Positions 8,708-17,224 are shown, counted from the stretch's first letter. The stretch: DNA of 39,219 bases from Verrucomicrobiota bacterium (GCA_019239825.1 JAFAZK010000138.1:1-39219); one strand, 5' to 3'. The notes: generated by a model from the sequence alone, not told the origin. Numbers and translations are program-made.

Positions 8708-10604
8708 ACGGACGTTTGACTGCAGTTATCCGCCCATTGAACGACCGTTCACCGGGTTCGAACCCGCTGCTCTACAGGCCTATCTCGATGGGGAACTCGT
8801 CGAGACCCGCAACTTGGTAAAGAGCATTGTTACCCGGCCAGAGTTCCGCCATTTTGAAGGCCACGACCGGCACGAGTACCGAAGACAGGTCCTCGTCTGG
8901 CTACGAACGATTTCGGATGCCGGTTTGGGTCGATGGTTTTTGCCTCCAGAGCTCGGCGGCCAGGCCAACTTAAGACAATTGCTGGCCGTGTGTGAGGTCC
9001 TCAGCTTCCATGACGGGAGCCTCCTGATCAAACTTGGAGTGCAATTTGGGCTCTTCGGAGGAAGCATTCAGCAATTGGGGACCGAATATCATCATCGAAA
9101 GTATTTACCTAAAGCGGCTGCATGTCAGTTGCTTGGCGGCTTCGCGATGACCGAGATCGGTCACGGCTCGAACGTGCAAGCTCTCGAGACAACCGCGGTT
9201 TATGATTCCGAGCATCGGGACTTCATCATCAACAGTCCATCGTACAGTTCAGGGAAGACTTTTATCGGCAATGCGGCGGTTGACGGCCGATTCATGGTTG
9301 TGTTTGCGCAGTTGCACGTTGGGGCTGACCATCATGGAGTACACGCTTTCGTAGTTCCGATTCGGGATGAAAATGGCCAGCCGCTGCCTGGCGTTAAAAT
9401 CGAAGACAATGGGCTCAAACTCGGTCTGAACGGCGTCGACAACGGTCGTATCTGGTTCCAGAACATCCGGCTGCCTAAGACCGAGCTATTGAATCGGTTC
9501 GCCGAAGTCACGGATGACGGCCGATACCGGAGTGAGATCAAGAGCAACAATAGCCGTTTCTTCACCATGATCGGTACGTTAGTGAACGGTCGCATCACCA
9601 TGGCGCTGGCCGCGAACGGTATGGCGAAATCGGCGCTTACTATCGCGATTCGATACGCAGCGCGTAGGCGACAATTTGGAACCGGTCTCCAGGAAACTCT
9701 GATATTGGATTACCCAGCAACTCAACGGAGGCTGATGCCCTTATTGGCCAACGCTTATGCCTTCGACTTTGCCGTGAAACGTCTCGTTCGAATCCGCGAA
9801 CAATCCCGTGGCGGCGGGACCGGCACACGTTCAGTTGAAAGTTTGGCCGCCGGAATCAAAGCGTTCTCCACTTGGAGCGCCATGCATACGATCCAGGTCT
9901 GCCGGGAGAGCTGCGGCGGTGAAGGCTATATGTTCGCGAACCGGTTCGCCGCATTAAAGGCGGATGCCGATATTTTTACGACGTTTGAAGGCGACAATAC
10001 CATCCTGATGCAGCTCGTTGCGAAGAACCTGCTTGGAGAATTGAAAGACCAGCTTAAGGAGATGAATCCTGGCCGGGTAGCGAGGTTTTTCGTGGATCAA
10101 CGGCTAAAGGCGCTAAAGAAACGATTCATGAGCCTGACTGCGGCCAACGCATCGTTGCTAAACCCTGAGCAGCAGCTGGATTATTTCCGGTTTCGGGAAT
10201 CGACGTTGTTGTTGCGAGCCGGGGGCAGGTTTCGGCGCCTAACCCGGCACAAGGCCATGGACGCTTATTCAGCCTTTATACATCTGCAGACAGAGCTACT
10301 AGAGCTGGCAGAGGCTTACGCAGAAAGGCAAGTACTGGAAAGCTTCCTCGAAGCCGTAGCCAACGTGCCCGAACAGACCTTGCAGCGGCCGTTGCGAAAA
10401 TTAGCCGATCTTTTCGCTCTGTTTCACTTGGAAAAACATAAAGCTTGGTTCCTGGAGAACGGGTTTATAGGGGGAAGAAGAGCAATAGCGATAACTAACC
10501 ATGTAACCCGGCTGAGCCAAGAGGTCCGTCAAGATGCGGTGGCACTAGTGGATGCCTTCGGGATTCCGGATCAGTGTCTCGGGGCGCCGATTGCGTTGGG
10601 GTAG
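8694..10604 (+). CDS. Acyl-CoA oxidase-like acyl-CoA dehydrogenase family flavoprotein
   Basis: The chosen start is ATG 8694, inside the end of the preceding gene (14-nt overlap), giving 636 residues; an ATG-less extension to 8661 is open but needlessly overlaps. The protein has the FAD/acyl-binding motifs GGFAMTEIGHGSNV (148-161), RRQFG (325-329), CRESCGGEGY (403-412) and TTFEGDNTILMQ (429-440). The FEGDN signature and roughly 640-residue length match acyl-CoA oxidases (ACOX) rather than 380-residue dehydrogenases, whose signature is YEGTNEI. Glu432 would be the catalytic base. It probably performs the first oxidation of beta-oxidation, completing the pathway encoded by its neighbours. Whether it passes electrons to ETF or to oxygen is not decidable here. 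Confidence 0.88.
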   Translation: MQSDKRTFDCSYPPIERPFTGFEPAALQAYLDGELVETRNLVKSIVTRPEFRHFEGHDRHEYRRQVLVWLRTISDAGLGRWFLPPELGGQANLRQLLAVCEVLSFHDGSLLIKLGVQFGLFGGSIQQLGTEYHHRKYLPKAAACQLLGGFAMTEIGHGSNVQALETTAVYDSEHRDFIINSPSYSSGKTFIGNAAVDGRFMVVFAQLHVGADHHGVHAFVVPIRDENGQPLPGVKIEDNGLKLGLNGVDNGRIWFQNIRLPKTELLNRFAEVTDDGRYRSEIKSNNSRFFTMIGTLVNGRITMALAANGMAKSALTIAIRYAARRRQFGTGLQETLILDYPATQRRLMPLLANAYAFDFAVKRLVRIREQSRGGGTGTRSVESLAAGIKAFSTWSAMHTIQVCRESCGGEGYMFANRFAALKADADIFTTFEGDNTILMQLVAKNLLGELKDQLKEMNPGRVARFFVDQRLKALKKRFMSLTAANASLLNPEQQLDYFRFRESTLLLRAGGRFRRLTRHKAMDAYSAFIHLQTELLELAEAYAERQVLESFLEAVANVPEQTLQRPLRKLADLFALFHLEKHKAWFLENGFIGGRRAIAITNHVTRLSQEVRQDAVALVDAFGIPDQCLGAPIALG

Positions 10605-10639
10605 TTACGGCGTATGGGTTGGATAAGGCGAGGCGCGCC

Positions 10640-10921
10640 TGGAGGGGAGCCGCTCTTGACCGTTGCGAGACGACTCGCATGACCGCGCGAAAAGTTGTGG
10701 CATTACTCAAAGTCGCGTAGCAGGCGGCTCCCGCTAACGTCTCCACGCGCGAACCACACCGAGCGGCATCGATCGTTCGAATCAGCAAAAACGCTTACAG
10801 ATGGTAGCAACATCAGGGGCCGTTCGCGGGAGCCGCCCGCTAACACGGCCTCAAGACTGGCATACACCGTGTTTAAAGAAAGCGCCTTCAACTTCGCACG
10901 GTCAAAAGCGGCTCCCCTCCA
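10640..10921. repeat. Nested inverted-repeat element, family F1, copy 2
   Basis: This element fills most of the gap 10605-10943 between the convergent acyl-CoA oxidase and cytidylate kinase genes. The outer arms are 10640-10662 (TGGAGGGGAGCCGCTCTTGA..) and 10897-10921 (reverse complement TGGAGGGGAGCCGCTTTTGA..). The inner arms are 10719-10735 (AGCAGGCGGCTCCCGC) and 10827-10844 (CGGGAGCCGCCCGC). The same plan and arm sequences occur at 1092-1354, again between convergent genes. No gene is supported inside. Confidence 0.8.
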
Positions 10922-10943
10922 TTTCCCCCTTCGGCATGTGCCT

Positions 10944-11630
10944 TCAACTACCTTGGCCTTTATAGATTTCCCTCAGGTCAACTGAAAGGGCAGGATCGAT
11001 CAAGACTGCGGGATCAATGTTGAGGCTGTCGGAAATAATGTGGCGGATCCGTTCGAGGTGCAGATTCTTCCGATCCAACTGATTTTGGCTGGCCCATTGG
11101 GCGGCGGCAATGATCAGGCTGGAGACTTGCTCGGCGGTCAGTTTCTCGGTGTTGATGATGATATCGAAATCGCTGCGATCGTTGCTGTCGATTCCGTAGA
11201 GCTGAAGGTATCGTTTCCGATTCTGCTCATCTCTTTGCAGTGTGCGGTACAACACAGACTCGTAGGTCAACCCTTTGTCGACCTCGCGACGAAAGATGCG
11301 CTTGGCCCGCTCTTCCAGAGAGGCCTGTAACCAGACACGGAGATCGGCATTGACTAGCCAGGCGGCCAGACGCGATCCGACGATCACCTTCGGTTGAAGC
11401 GAGAGCCGGATCTGGTTCAAGTCGGTCAGGTAATCGTAAGTTCGATTCTGCTGCGATCGCTCGTGAATTTCTTCAAAGCTGATTCCGATATCGGCGGCCA
11501 AATCCCGGAAGGTGTAATTCACGACCTTGAGGCCCAAGGTCCGGCCGACATTCATCGTCGCCGTAGTATTGCCGCAACCACTTAAGCTCGAGACCGCAAT
11601 CCTTAATGACTTTGAATCCGGATACACCAT
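10944..11630 (-). CDS. Archaeal-type cytidylate kinase-like P-loop kinase
   Basis: The start was chosen at ATG 11630 (MVYPDSKSLRIAV), because its A overlaps the stop of the preceding gene (TTAATG) and a Shine-Dalgarno GGAAGG lies just upstream. The 228-residue protein has a modified P-loop, SSLSGCGNTTA (14-24), where the usual Lys is Asn. Archaeal CMP kinases similarly carry GSGTTT/S. It then follows the archaeal Cmk pattern: short helical FRDLA, VIVGSRLAAWLV, DLRVWLQASLEERAKRI and RRYLQLYGID-like segments. Family members phosphorylate CMP or dCMP with ATP. Translation appears coupled to GDP-fucose synthase, suggesting a role linked to nucleotide-sugar or polymer metabolism. Substrate is uncertain. 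Confidence 0.72.
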   Translation of the reverse strand: MVYPDSKSLRIAVSSLSGCGNTTATMNVGRTLGLKVVNYTFRDLAADIGISFEEIHERSQQNRTYDYLTDLNQIRLSLQPKVIVGSRLAAWLVNADLRVWLQASLEERAKRIFRREVDKGLTYESVLYRTLQRDEQNRKRYLQLYGIDSNDRSDFDIIINTEKLTAEQVSSLIIAAAQWASQNQLDRKNLHLERIRHIISDSLNIDPAVLIDPALSVDLREIYKGQGS

Positions 11631-12559
11631 TAAACCTTCCGATTTTTCAGAAACCATTCGTACATCGATTCGATCCCTTCACGCAGAGGGATCTTTGCTT
11701 GCCAGCCCTGCTTGGTAAGCTTGCTCACATCTAGAAGCTTACGCGGTGTTCCGTCTGGCTTGGTACCATCAAATTCCAGCATGCCGGTAAACCCAACTAC
11801 GTCACAGACTAACTCCGCCAGCTCCCGAATCGTCACATCCTGGCCACAGCCAACATTAATGATTTCGGGAGAATCATAATGCTCAATCAGAAAAGCGACC
11901 GCGTCCGCCAAATCCTCGCTATGCAAAAACTCGCGCCGCGGGGTACCCGTCCCCCAAACAACCATACTGGCTTTGCCGGAGACCTTGGCCTCGTGCGCCT
12001 TTCTAAGCAAGGCGGCCAGGACATGTGAATTCTGAAGGTCGAAGTTGTCGTTCGGGCCGTAGATGTTTGTCGGCATCACGGAAATAAAGTTCGCACCGCA
12101 TTGACGCGCATACGCTTGGCAGAGTTTGATCCCGGCTATCTTTGCCAATGCGTACGGTTCGTTGGTAACCTCAAGCGGACCGGTTAGCAGGGAATCTTCC
12201 GAGATCGGTTGGGGCGCCAGTCGCGGATAAATGCACGAGCTTCCCAAAAAGACCAGTTTTTTGACACCGGTCAAAAAGCTGGCGGCAATGAGGGTGTTTT
12301 GGATTTCCAGGTTTTCCAATAGGAACTCAACGGGAAACTGGAAATTTGCCTGAATCCCGCCCACTTTAGCGGCCGCTATCACGACTACTTCAGGCTTGGC
12401 CGCTTTTAGAAATTGTTCGACCCCCTGGCGGTCGCGCAGATCCAGCTCTTTTCTGGTTTTAGTCAGCAGTTCGAGGCCCGGCTGTTGCTCGAGATGGCGC
12501 AGGATCGCGCTTCCTACCAAGCCTCGATGGCCAGCGACAAAAACGGAGCGGAATCGCAT
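11630..12559 (-). CDS. fcl: GDP-L-fucose synthase
   Basis: The 309-residue short-chain dehydrogenase epimerises and reduces GDP-4-keto-6-deoxy-D-mannose to GDP-L-fucose using NADPH. It begins with the nucleotide-binding motif VFVAGHRGLVGSAIL (6-20). It keeps the active-site residues at the same numbers as the E. coli enzyme: Ser107 and Cys109 in GSSCIYP, and Tyr136 and Lys140 in YALAK. MPTNIYGPNDNFD and REFLHSEDLADA follow as expected. No GDP-mannose dehydratase (gmd) is in the window, so the substrate must come from a gene elsewhere. It is translationally coupled to the downstream kinase gene. Fucose is probably used for surface polysaccharide. Confidence 0.93.
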   Translation of the reverse strand: MRFRSVFVAGHRGLVGSAILRHLEQQPGLELLTKTRKELDLRDRQGVEQFLKAAKPEVVVIAAAKVGGIQANFQFPVEFLLENLEIQNTLIAASFLTGVKKLVFLGSSCIYPRLAPQPISEDSLLTGPLEVTNEPYALAKIAGIKLCQAYARQCGANFISVMPTNIYGPNDNFDLQNSHVLAALLRKAHEAKVSGKASMVVWGTGTPRREFLHSEDLADAVAFLIEHYDSPEIINVGCGQDVTIRELAELVCDVVGFTGMLEFDGTKPDGTPRKLLDVSKLTKQGWQAKIPLREGIESMYEWFLKNRKV

Positions 12560-12606
12560 GAGGCAGCTTAGCTAACGCGATTTCTCCGGCTGGTCAACCA
12601 ACGGTA

Positions 12607-13148
12607 GAAGGAGCCAGGAGCTAGAATCTAGCAGCTAGGAGGTGGTGCGCCGCCGCGGGAATCGTCCTCGTACTCGTCGTGGTCGTCCCGACTTCGCCTC
12701 GTCGTCTGGACTCCCGGAGGCTTCGTCACGCAAGCCGGGAGGCCACGTCGGGCAAGCCGTCCTCGAATCTTTGGTACGGTGAGGCTCCAAGACGCGACAG
12801 GCTGCTGGTGCGATCTGTCTTTGATCGGTGGTTCGCCTAACGGTTAATGCAGCACAGCCGAGCCGGGAATTCGATGTGGCAAGCCGGTTAGGTCTCTCTC
12901 TCGGCGCCTCTCGAGTCGTAGTCCCTTTGGCAGGGGCAAAAACGATCCAGCCCTTAGGATAATAAAAGAGCTCAATCTGATAGCGGTGTCCCACCCCCGG
13001 CTCGGCCATGCTGCTTCACGTGTAGACAAGACAAACTGTCGGGAGAGGATATGCCGGCGGCTTGACTACGTTTTGGAGCCTCATCCTACCAAAGATTCGA
13101 GGACCATTCCCGCGGCGGCGCACTCCCTGCTAGCTCCTGGCTCCTTTT
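12607..13148. repeat. Large nested inverted-repeat element, family F2, copy A
   Basis: This element fills the 655-base gap between the divergent fcl and ribBA genes. There are four concentric arm pairs: AAGGAGCCAGGAGCTAG at about 12607-12623, inverted at about 13131-13148; GCGCCGCCGCGGGAAT at about 12647-12662, inverted at about 13108-13124; TCGAATCTTTGGTA..GAGGCTCCAA.. at 12763-12794, inverted at 13069-13100; and AATGCAGCACAGCCGAGCCGGG-like at about 12846-12867, inverted at 12996-13016. The core is shared at high identity with 22029-22353 (opposite orientation) and partly with 35395-35545. ORFs across it are not conserved in frame between copies, so I treat it as non-coding. Confidence 0.82.
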
Positions 13149-13214
13149 CGGATTCGACAAGGCGGTTACGCCGAGTTTCTTATACCCTATCTTAATGGTA
13201 ATTTTGAAGACTCT

Positions 13215-14414
13215 ATGAACTTTCAGTTCGATCCAATCGAGGAAGTGCTGGATGCCCTGCGCGAGGGCAAGCCGGTGATTGTGACCGATGACGCGCAGCG
13301 CGAAAACGAGGGCGATCTGATTCTGGCAGCCGAGAAGGCTACCCCGGAAACGATCAGTTTCATGATTCGTTATACCTCGGGAGTGATTTGTGTCCCGATG
13401 GAGGGTTCCGCTCTCGACCGGTTGGATTTGCCTTTGATGACCCGAAGGAATACGGAGTCCATGCGGACCGCGTACACAATCTCGGTCGACGCTAAGACCG
13501 GAGTTAGCACGGGGATATCGGCCGCTGATCGGTCTCGGACAATTCGCCTGCTGGCAGACCCAAACACTGAGGCCGACGATCTGGTCAGGCCGGGCCATGT
13601 TTTTCCTCTCCGCTATCGCCGTGGCGGTGTCTTACGCCGAGCCGGTCACACGGAAGCGTCAGTCGATTTGGCTCGCCTGGCCAATCTCCGTCCGGCGGGT
13701 GTCTTGGCTGAAGTCGTCAACGACGATGGTACGATGGCGCGTTTGCCTGAGCTTTTTGCTTTTAAGGATAAGTTTGGCCTCAAGATTTGTTCCATCGAGA
13801 ATCTGATCGCTTACCGCCGGGTTAGAGAGAAACTCATCGTTAAAGAAACAGAAGTCGCCTTACCGACGGATTACGGCGATTTTCGTTTACATCTGTATCG
13901 ATCGGTTGTCGACGACGTCCATCACCTGGCGCTTACCACCGGACCTTTGCCACCGGTGAACCCAACGCTGGTTCGAGTCCATAGCGAGTGTTTAACCGGC
14001 GACGTGTTTGGTTCTCGCCGGTGCGACTGCGGCAATCAATTGCACGCCGCGTTGCAGCAGATTCAGAACGATGGCGCAGGTATCTTAGTGTACATGCGGC
14101 AGGAAGGACGGGGGATCGGTTTGGCCGCAAAGATCCATGCTTATAAACTCCAAGAAGACGGGCTCGATACCGTCGAAGCAAATGAGAAGCTGGGTTTCCC
14201 CAGCGATCTCCGCGAGTACGGACTGGGGGCACAAATCCTAGTCGATTTAGGCGTACGCGACATCCGCCTCCTCACCAATAACCCAAAGAAAGTCATTGGA
14301 CTCGAGGGTTACGGCCTAAATATCGTTGACCAAATCCCCATCCGGGTTACGGCAAATCCCCACAACGAGAAGTATCTCGAGACCAAAAAACTCAAACTCG
14401 GGCACCTTTTATGA
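13215..14414 (+). CDS. ribBA: Bifunctional 3,4-dihydroxy-2-butanone-4-phosphate synthase / GTP cyclohydrolase II
   Basis: The 399-residue riboflavin enzyme has two domains. Residues 1-205 form the DHBP synthase, with DDAQRENEGDLILAAE (25-40), which carries the acidic metal-binding loop, and RPGHVFPLR plus GHTEASVDL (144-152). Residues 210-399 form GTP cyclohydrolase II, with RVHSECLTGD, the zinc cysteines C259, C270 and C272 (SRRCDCG), YMRQEGRGIGL (293-303) and the LLTNNPKK segment. It supplies both precursors for lumazine synthase, which lies about 950 bp downstream. No FMN riboswitch is evident in the about 60 nt between repeat F2 and the start. The Shine-Dalgarno is weak (TGAAGA). Confidence 0.95.
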   Translation: MNFQFDPIEEVLDALREGKPVIVTDDAQRENEGDLILAAEKATPETISFMIRYTSGVICVPMEGSALDRLDLPLMTRRNTESMRTAYTISVDAKTGVSTGISAADRSRTIRLLADPNTEADDLVRPGHVFPLRYRRGGVLRRAGHTEASVDLARLANLRPAGVLAEVVNDDGTMARLPELFAFKDKFGLKICSIENLIAYRRVREKLIVKETEVALPTDYGDFRLHLYRSVVDDVHHLALTTGPLPPVNPTLVRVHSECLTGDVFGSRRCDCGNQLHAALQQIQNDGAGILVYMRQEGRGIGLAAKIHAYKLQEDGLDTVEANEKLGFPSDLREYGLGAQILVDLGVRDIRLLTNNPKKVIGLEGYGLNIVDQIPIRVTANPHNEKYLETKKLKLGHLL

Positions 14415-14485
14415 AAGTGAGAGGCGATAAGCGCTTCCACGCCGCATTGCTGCCACGGTGCAGAACGGCTCAAATCCGGCGCGAA

Positions 14486-15079
14486 TTAACGGTTTGGCGT
14501 GGCGCTATCTTGGGTCGCATTCTTCGCGGCTAAAACATTGGTCGTCTTCAGCTTCTTTCTGCGATTCGTCTCCGGAGTAAAACCTCCGGTAGAAGTTGGC
14601 TGCCGGCTCCGAATCCGGCCGGACGAACGATCTAACATTGTGTCGGAAGTAAAACCGTTCCGCATCGCCTGGTTATGGGTTGTCGAATTTTTTGCTGCCG
14701 ACATGGTCGTGCTGTGAGCCACAGCGGTTCCATGACCTCCGGTTGAGGAGGACGCGTGGCCTGAACCGTGTCCGGTACCGCCGTGCCCGCTCCCACTGTT
14801 GGATGGACCGCCGCCAGTAAAGCCACCAGGTGCGGCTGAGCCGCCGCCCATTGATCCTCCGGGACCTCCGTGCCCACCGCTGCCGCTCGATCCACTACTT
14901 CCGCTCGATCCGCTACCTCCGCTCGATCCGCTGCCGCTACCGGATCCACCAGACCCGCCGCTGCCGCCATGTGCGTTGACATAAGGGGTCAGAAAACAAA
15001 AAACGCAGATGCTTAAAAACAGACACGCCAAGTGCCTTCCCCATGATCCTCCGTGAAACCGACGAAAATTTGTGATCAT
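14486..15079 (-). CDS. Secreted Gly/Ser-rich low-complexity protein
   Basis: The 197-residue protein has no recognised domain. It has an N-terminal basic stretch and hydrophobic core (residues about 15-36, HLACLFLSICVFCFLTPYVNA), consistent with a signal peptide cleaved after VNA. Residues 37-115 are almost entirely Gly and Ser with a few His and Thr. Residues 116-197 are Thr/Ser/Asn-rich and basic near the end (NRRKKLKT). Such composition suggests an extended cell-surface or envelope linker protein. It is encoded on the strand opposite its ribBA and ribH neighbours, splitting what is otherwise a riboflavin gene cluster. The translation of the complementary strand is Pro-rich and lacks any start context, so this strand is preferred. 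Confidence 0.6.
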   Translation of the reverse strand: MITNFRRFHGGSWGRHLACLFLSICVFCFLTPYVNAHGGSGGSGGSGSGSGSSGGSGSSGSSGSSGSGGHGGPGGSMGGGSAAPGGFTGGGPSNSGSGHGGTGHGSGHASSSTGGHGTAVAHSTTMSAAKNSTTHNQAMRNGFTSDTMLDRSSGRIRSRQPTSTGGFTPETNRRKKLKTTNVLAAKNATQDSATPNR

Positions 15080-15362
15080 ACAACCGTCTCCATTAGATAC
15101 GACTCCATGGGCCTCCGGCTATTCCAGAACAGATACAAGAACGAGCAGATAGACCAAGGCTCCGGCTTCGCCAGCGGATCGTCGGTGCGCACCTTCGGTC
15201 GAAGCAGGCTCTGTCGGACAAATCGGCGCCGCTTAATGACGGAGCCACCCTGTTCCGCCGGCGCAGAGCGGACGCCTGGCGATGGCAGCAGATGCTTCGG
15301 GAGCCTCGCTCTGCCACCTATCCCTTGCGGGTAATCTTGGCGGTAGTATCGTCCCAAGCTCA
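15080..15362. other. Intergenic region upstream of ribH
   Basis: This 283-base gap divides the divergent Gly/Ser-rich gene and ribH. It should contain promoters for both. I see no structured leader resembling an FMN riboswitch, no clear palindrome and no convincing small gene. An ATG at 15282 is in frame with ribH and would add 27 residues with no family support. Confidence 0.35.
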
Positions 15363-15839
15363 ATGTCGCATCAGTTTCCAGTTCGACCCGATTCACAGAG
15401 CGCCCCCTGGCGATTCGGAATTGTGGCCAGCGAGTACAACCGCGAGTACGTGGACGGGCTAGTCGGGTTCGCTAAAGACGAACTACTGGTTATCGCCCCC
15501 AAGAGCGAGACAACCGTCCTTCGCGTCCCAGGCTCTTTCGAAATCCCTATCGCTGTGCAGGCCGTCATTGAGCGCCAGAGGGTGGATGCCGTTCTCGCAT
15601 TTGGCGTTATTTTCGACGGAGAGACCATGCACGCAGAGCTGATTGCCGGGGCGGTGACCACCGCGCTAATGAATCTGAGTCTGCAGCATAAGGTCCCGAT
15701 TTTGCACGAAGTGCTTGTCGTTAAAAATGATCAGCAGGCTACCGAACGATGTCTATTGCCGAAGATAAACCGGGGTATTGAAGCTGCCCGCGCCGCAATC
15801 CGAATCTTAGGTAGCCTGAATAACCTGGCAAAGGAGTAG
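15363..15839 (+). CDS. ribH: 6,7-dimethyl-8-ribityllumazine synthase
   Basis: The start was placed at ATG 15363 (MSHQFPVRP), giving 158 residues, the normal family length; a start at 15282 adds an unsupported 27-residue leader. The enzyme condenses dihydroxybutanone phosphate with the ribitylamino-uracil to lumazine, the penultimate riboflavin step. Recognisable segments are RFGIVASEYN (start of the fold), VPGSFEIP (phosphate and substrate site), AFGVIFDGETMHAELI (with the GETxH pattern carrying the catalytic His) and the later PILHEVLVVKNDQQATERC. It lies 3 nt before nusB, so the two are an operon. RibBA, encoded upstream, supplies its substrate. Confidence 0.92.
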   Translation: MSHQFPVRPDSQSAPWRFGIVASEYNREYVDGLVGFAKDELLVIAPKSETTVLRVPGSFEIPIAVQAVIERQRVDAVLAFGVIFDGETMHAELIAGAVTTALMNLSLQHKVPILHEVLVVKNDQQATERCLLPKINRGIEAARAAIRILGSLNNLAKE

Positions 15840-15842
15840 GTT

Positions 15843-16277
15843 ATGGGGAAACGACGAGAAGGCAGAGAAGCCGCCGTGCAATTGTTGTTTCATTGGGACA
15901 TGAACGTTCGCCAGCCTTTGGAGGAAGCCGATCTCAATGGGTTCTGGCAGCTGCGAACGGCCAATCAGCCGACCAAAGAGTTTGCCACTCGGGTGGCCGC
16001 CGGAGTGATTGCTGAACAAGTGGCCATCGACGAAAAGATCAGCCGTTACACGGCGAACTATGAACTGAAACGGATTTCGGCTGTCGATCGTAATATCTTA
16101 CGCGTGGCCATTTACGAGATGCTCTTTTGTAATGACGTTCCACCCATTGTCGCGATTAACGAGGCAATCGACATCGCTAAGAAATTTGGCACCGAGGAAT
16201 CCGGAAAATTCGTGAATGGCGTACTCGACCGGGTGAAGCTCGATCTGAACCGCCCGCTTAGAACGGCAATGAGCTAA
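15843..16277 (+). CDS. nusB: Transcription antitermination factor NusB
   Basis: The 144-residue all-helical RNA-binding protein works with NusE (S10) at boxA in rRNA operon antitermination. It opens KRREGREAAVQLLFHWDM, the conserved N-terminal helix, and ends with the family pattern ERISAVDRNILRVAIYEML-like (here LKRISAVDRNILRVAIYEM), followed by PPIVAINEAIDIAKKFG and SGKFVNGVLDRV. A strong Shine-Dalgarno (AAAGGAG) sits at the end of ribH and just ahead of its ATG, and only 3 nt separate the genes. The ribH-nusB pairing is common across bacteria. Confidence 0.94.
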   Translation: MGKRREGREAAVQLLFHWDMNVRQPLEEADLNGFWQLRTANQPTKEFATRVAAGVIAEQVAIDEKISRYTANYELKRISAVDRNILRVAIYEMLFCNDVPPIVAINEAIDIAKKFGTEESGKFVNGVLDRVKLDLNRPLRTAMS

Positions 16278-16364
16278 AATGTTCGCTCAGCACGACAACC
16301 GCTAAGAGGACCGAGCGGTATGCTATCTGGCGCGTGTTAACGAATCGAAAATAGCGAACGTTCT

Positions 16365-17210
16365 ATGGCTTTTGGATTTCTCAAAGATCTGTTCGACCGA
16401 TTTTCCGGAAAGCCCATCGACTGGGATGAACTGGAGGAAAGTCTGATTCGTGCCGACATCGGCGTCCCGATGACACTTGAAATTATTAAAGCTCTGCAAG
16501 AGAGACCAAATGTCAGCGCCAAGGAAATCGTTAGCGTCGTCAAGCAGCACATCGAACAGATTCTTCCGGTGGCCAATCCGCGACTCAGACCGCTACCTGA
16601 TCGTCCGAAAGTCATTTTGATGACAGGAGTCAACGGCACCGGAAAAACGACGTCCACCGCGAAATTGGCGCACATGCTAAAAAGGGAACGCCACACGGTG
16701 ATGCTAGCGGCCGCCGACACGTTCCGCGCGGCTGCGATCGAACAACTCAAGATTTGGGGCGAACGCGTCGGGGTCGAGGTCGTTGCAGGAGAGTATCAGG
16801 CGGATCCAGCTGCGCTCTGTTACGACGCCTACGCTGCCGCCAAAAAGCGGAACATCGAATTTCTAATTTGCGACACGGCGGGGCGCCTTCACACCCGGTA
16901 CAATTTGATGCAGGAACTCGGCAAGATCGTTCGCACCTTGCAGAAACATGATCCGGCAACGCCTCAGGAAAGCTTACTCGTGTTGGATGCAACCACTGGA
17001 AGCAACGCGCTGGTCCAAGCCCGCGAATTTAAGCAAGCCATCGGGCTGACCGGACTCGTGCTCACTAAGCTAGATGGCTCTGGCAAAGGCGGGATCGCAG
17101 TTGCTATCCAACAAGAGCTGGGCATCCCGCTCCGCTTCGTCGGGACCGGAGAAAAAGTGGACGACTTTGCATATTTCGATCGAGAGCAATTTGTCGACCA
17201 GCTGCTATAA
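16365..17210 (+). CDS. ftsY: Signal recognition particle receptor FtsY
   Basis: The 281-residue SRP GTPase receptor delivers ribosome-nascent chains to the membrane. The helical N domain covers residues 1-75 and the G domain follows: G1 GVNGTGKTT (88-96), DTFRAAAIEQL (118-128), G3 DTAGR (170-174), G4 TKLDGSGKGG (234-243) and the closing VGTGEKVDDF (259-268). It lacks the long acidic A domain of E. coli FtsY, so membrane binding must rely on the short N-terminal helix (AFGFLKDLFDRF). It follows nusB by 87 nt and is followed closely by an opgG-like gene. The start ATG has no obvious Shine-Dalgarno. Confidence 0.94.
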   Translation: MAFGFLKDLFDRFSGKPIDWDELEESLIRADIGVPMTLEIIKALQERPNVSAKEIVSVVKQHIEQILPVANPRLRPLPDRPKVILMTGVNGTGKTTSTAKLAHMLKRERHTVMLAAADTFRAAAIEQLKIWGERVGVEVVAGEYQADPAALCYDAYAAAKKRNIEFLICDTAGRLHTRYNLMQELGKIVRTLQKHDPATPQESLLVLDATTGSNALVQAREFKQAIGLTGLVLTKLDGSGKGGIAVAIQQELGIPLRFVGTGEKVDDFAYFDREQFVDQLL

Positions 17211-17224
17211 GATTGCACGTACCT

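Noticed and set aside
12635..13009. ORF of 124 codons inside element F2 copy A
   Set aside because: Copy B of the same element changes frame within the homologous stretch, and codon usage is atypical. The open frame follows from the GC-rich repeat.
13140..13214. FMN riboswitch upstream of ribBA
   Set aside because: Only about 70 nt separate repeat F2 from the start, and no RFN-element conserved boxes were recognised there.
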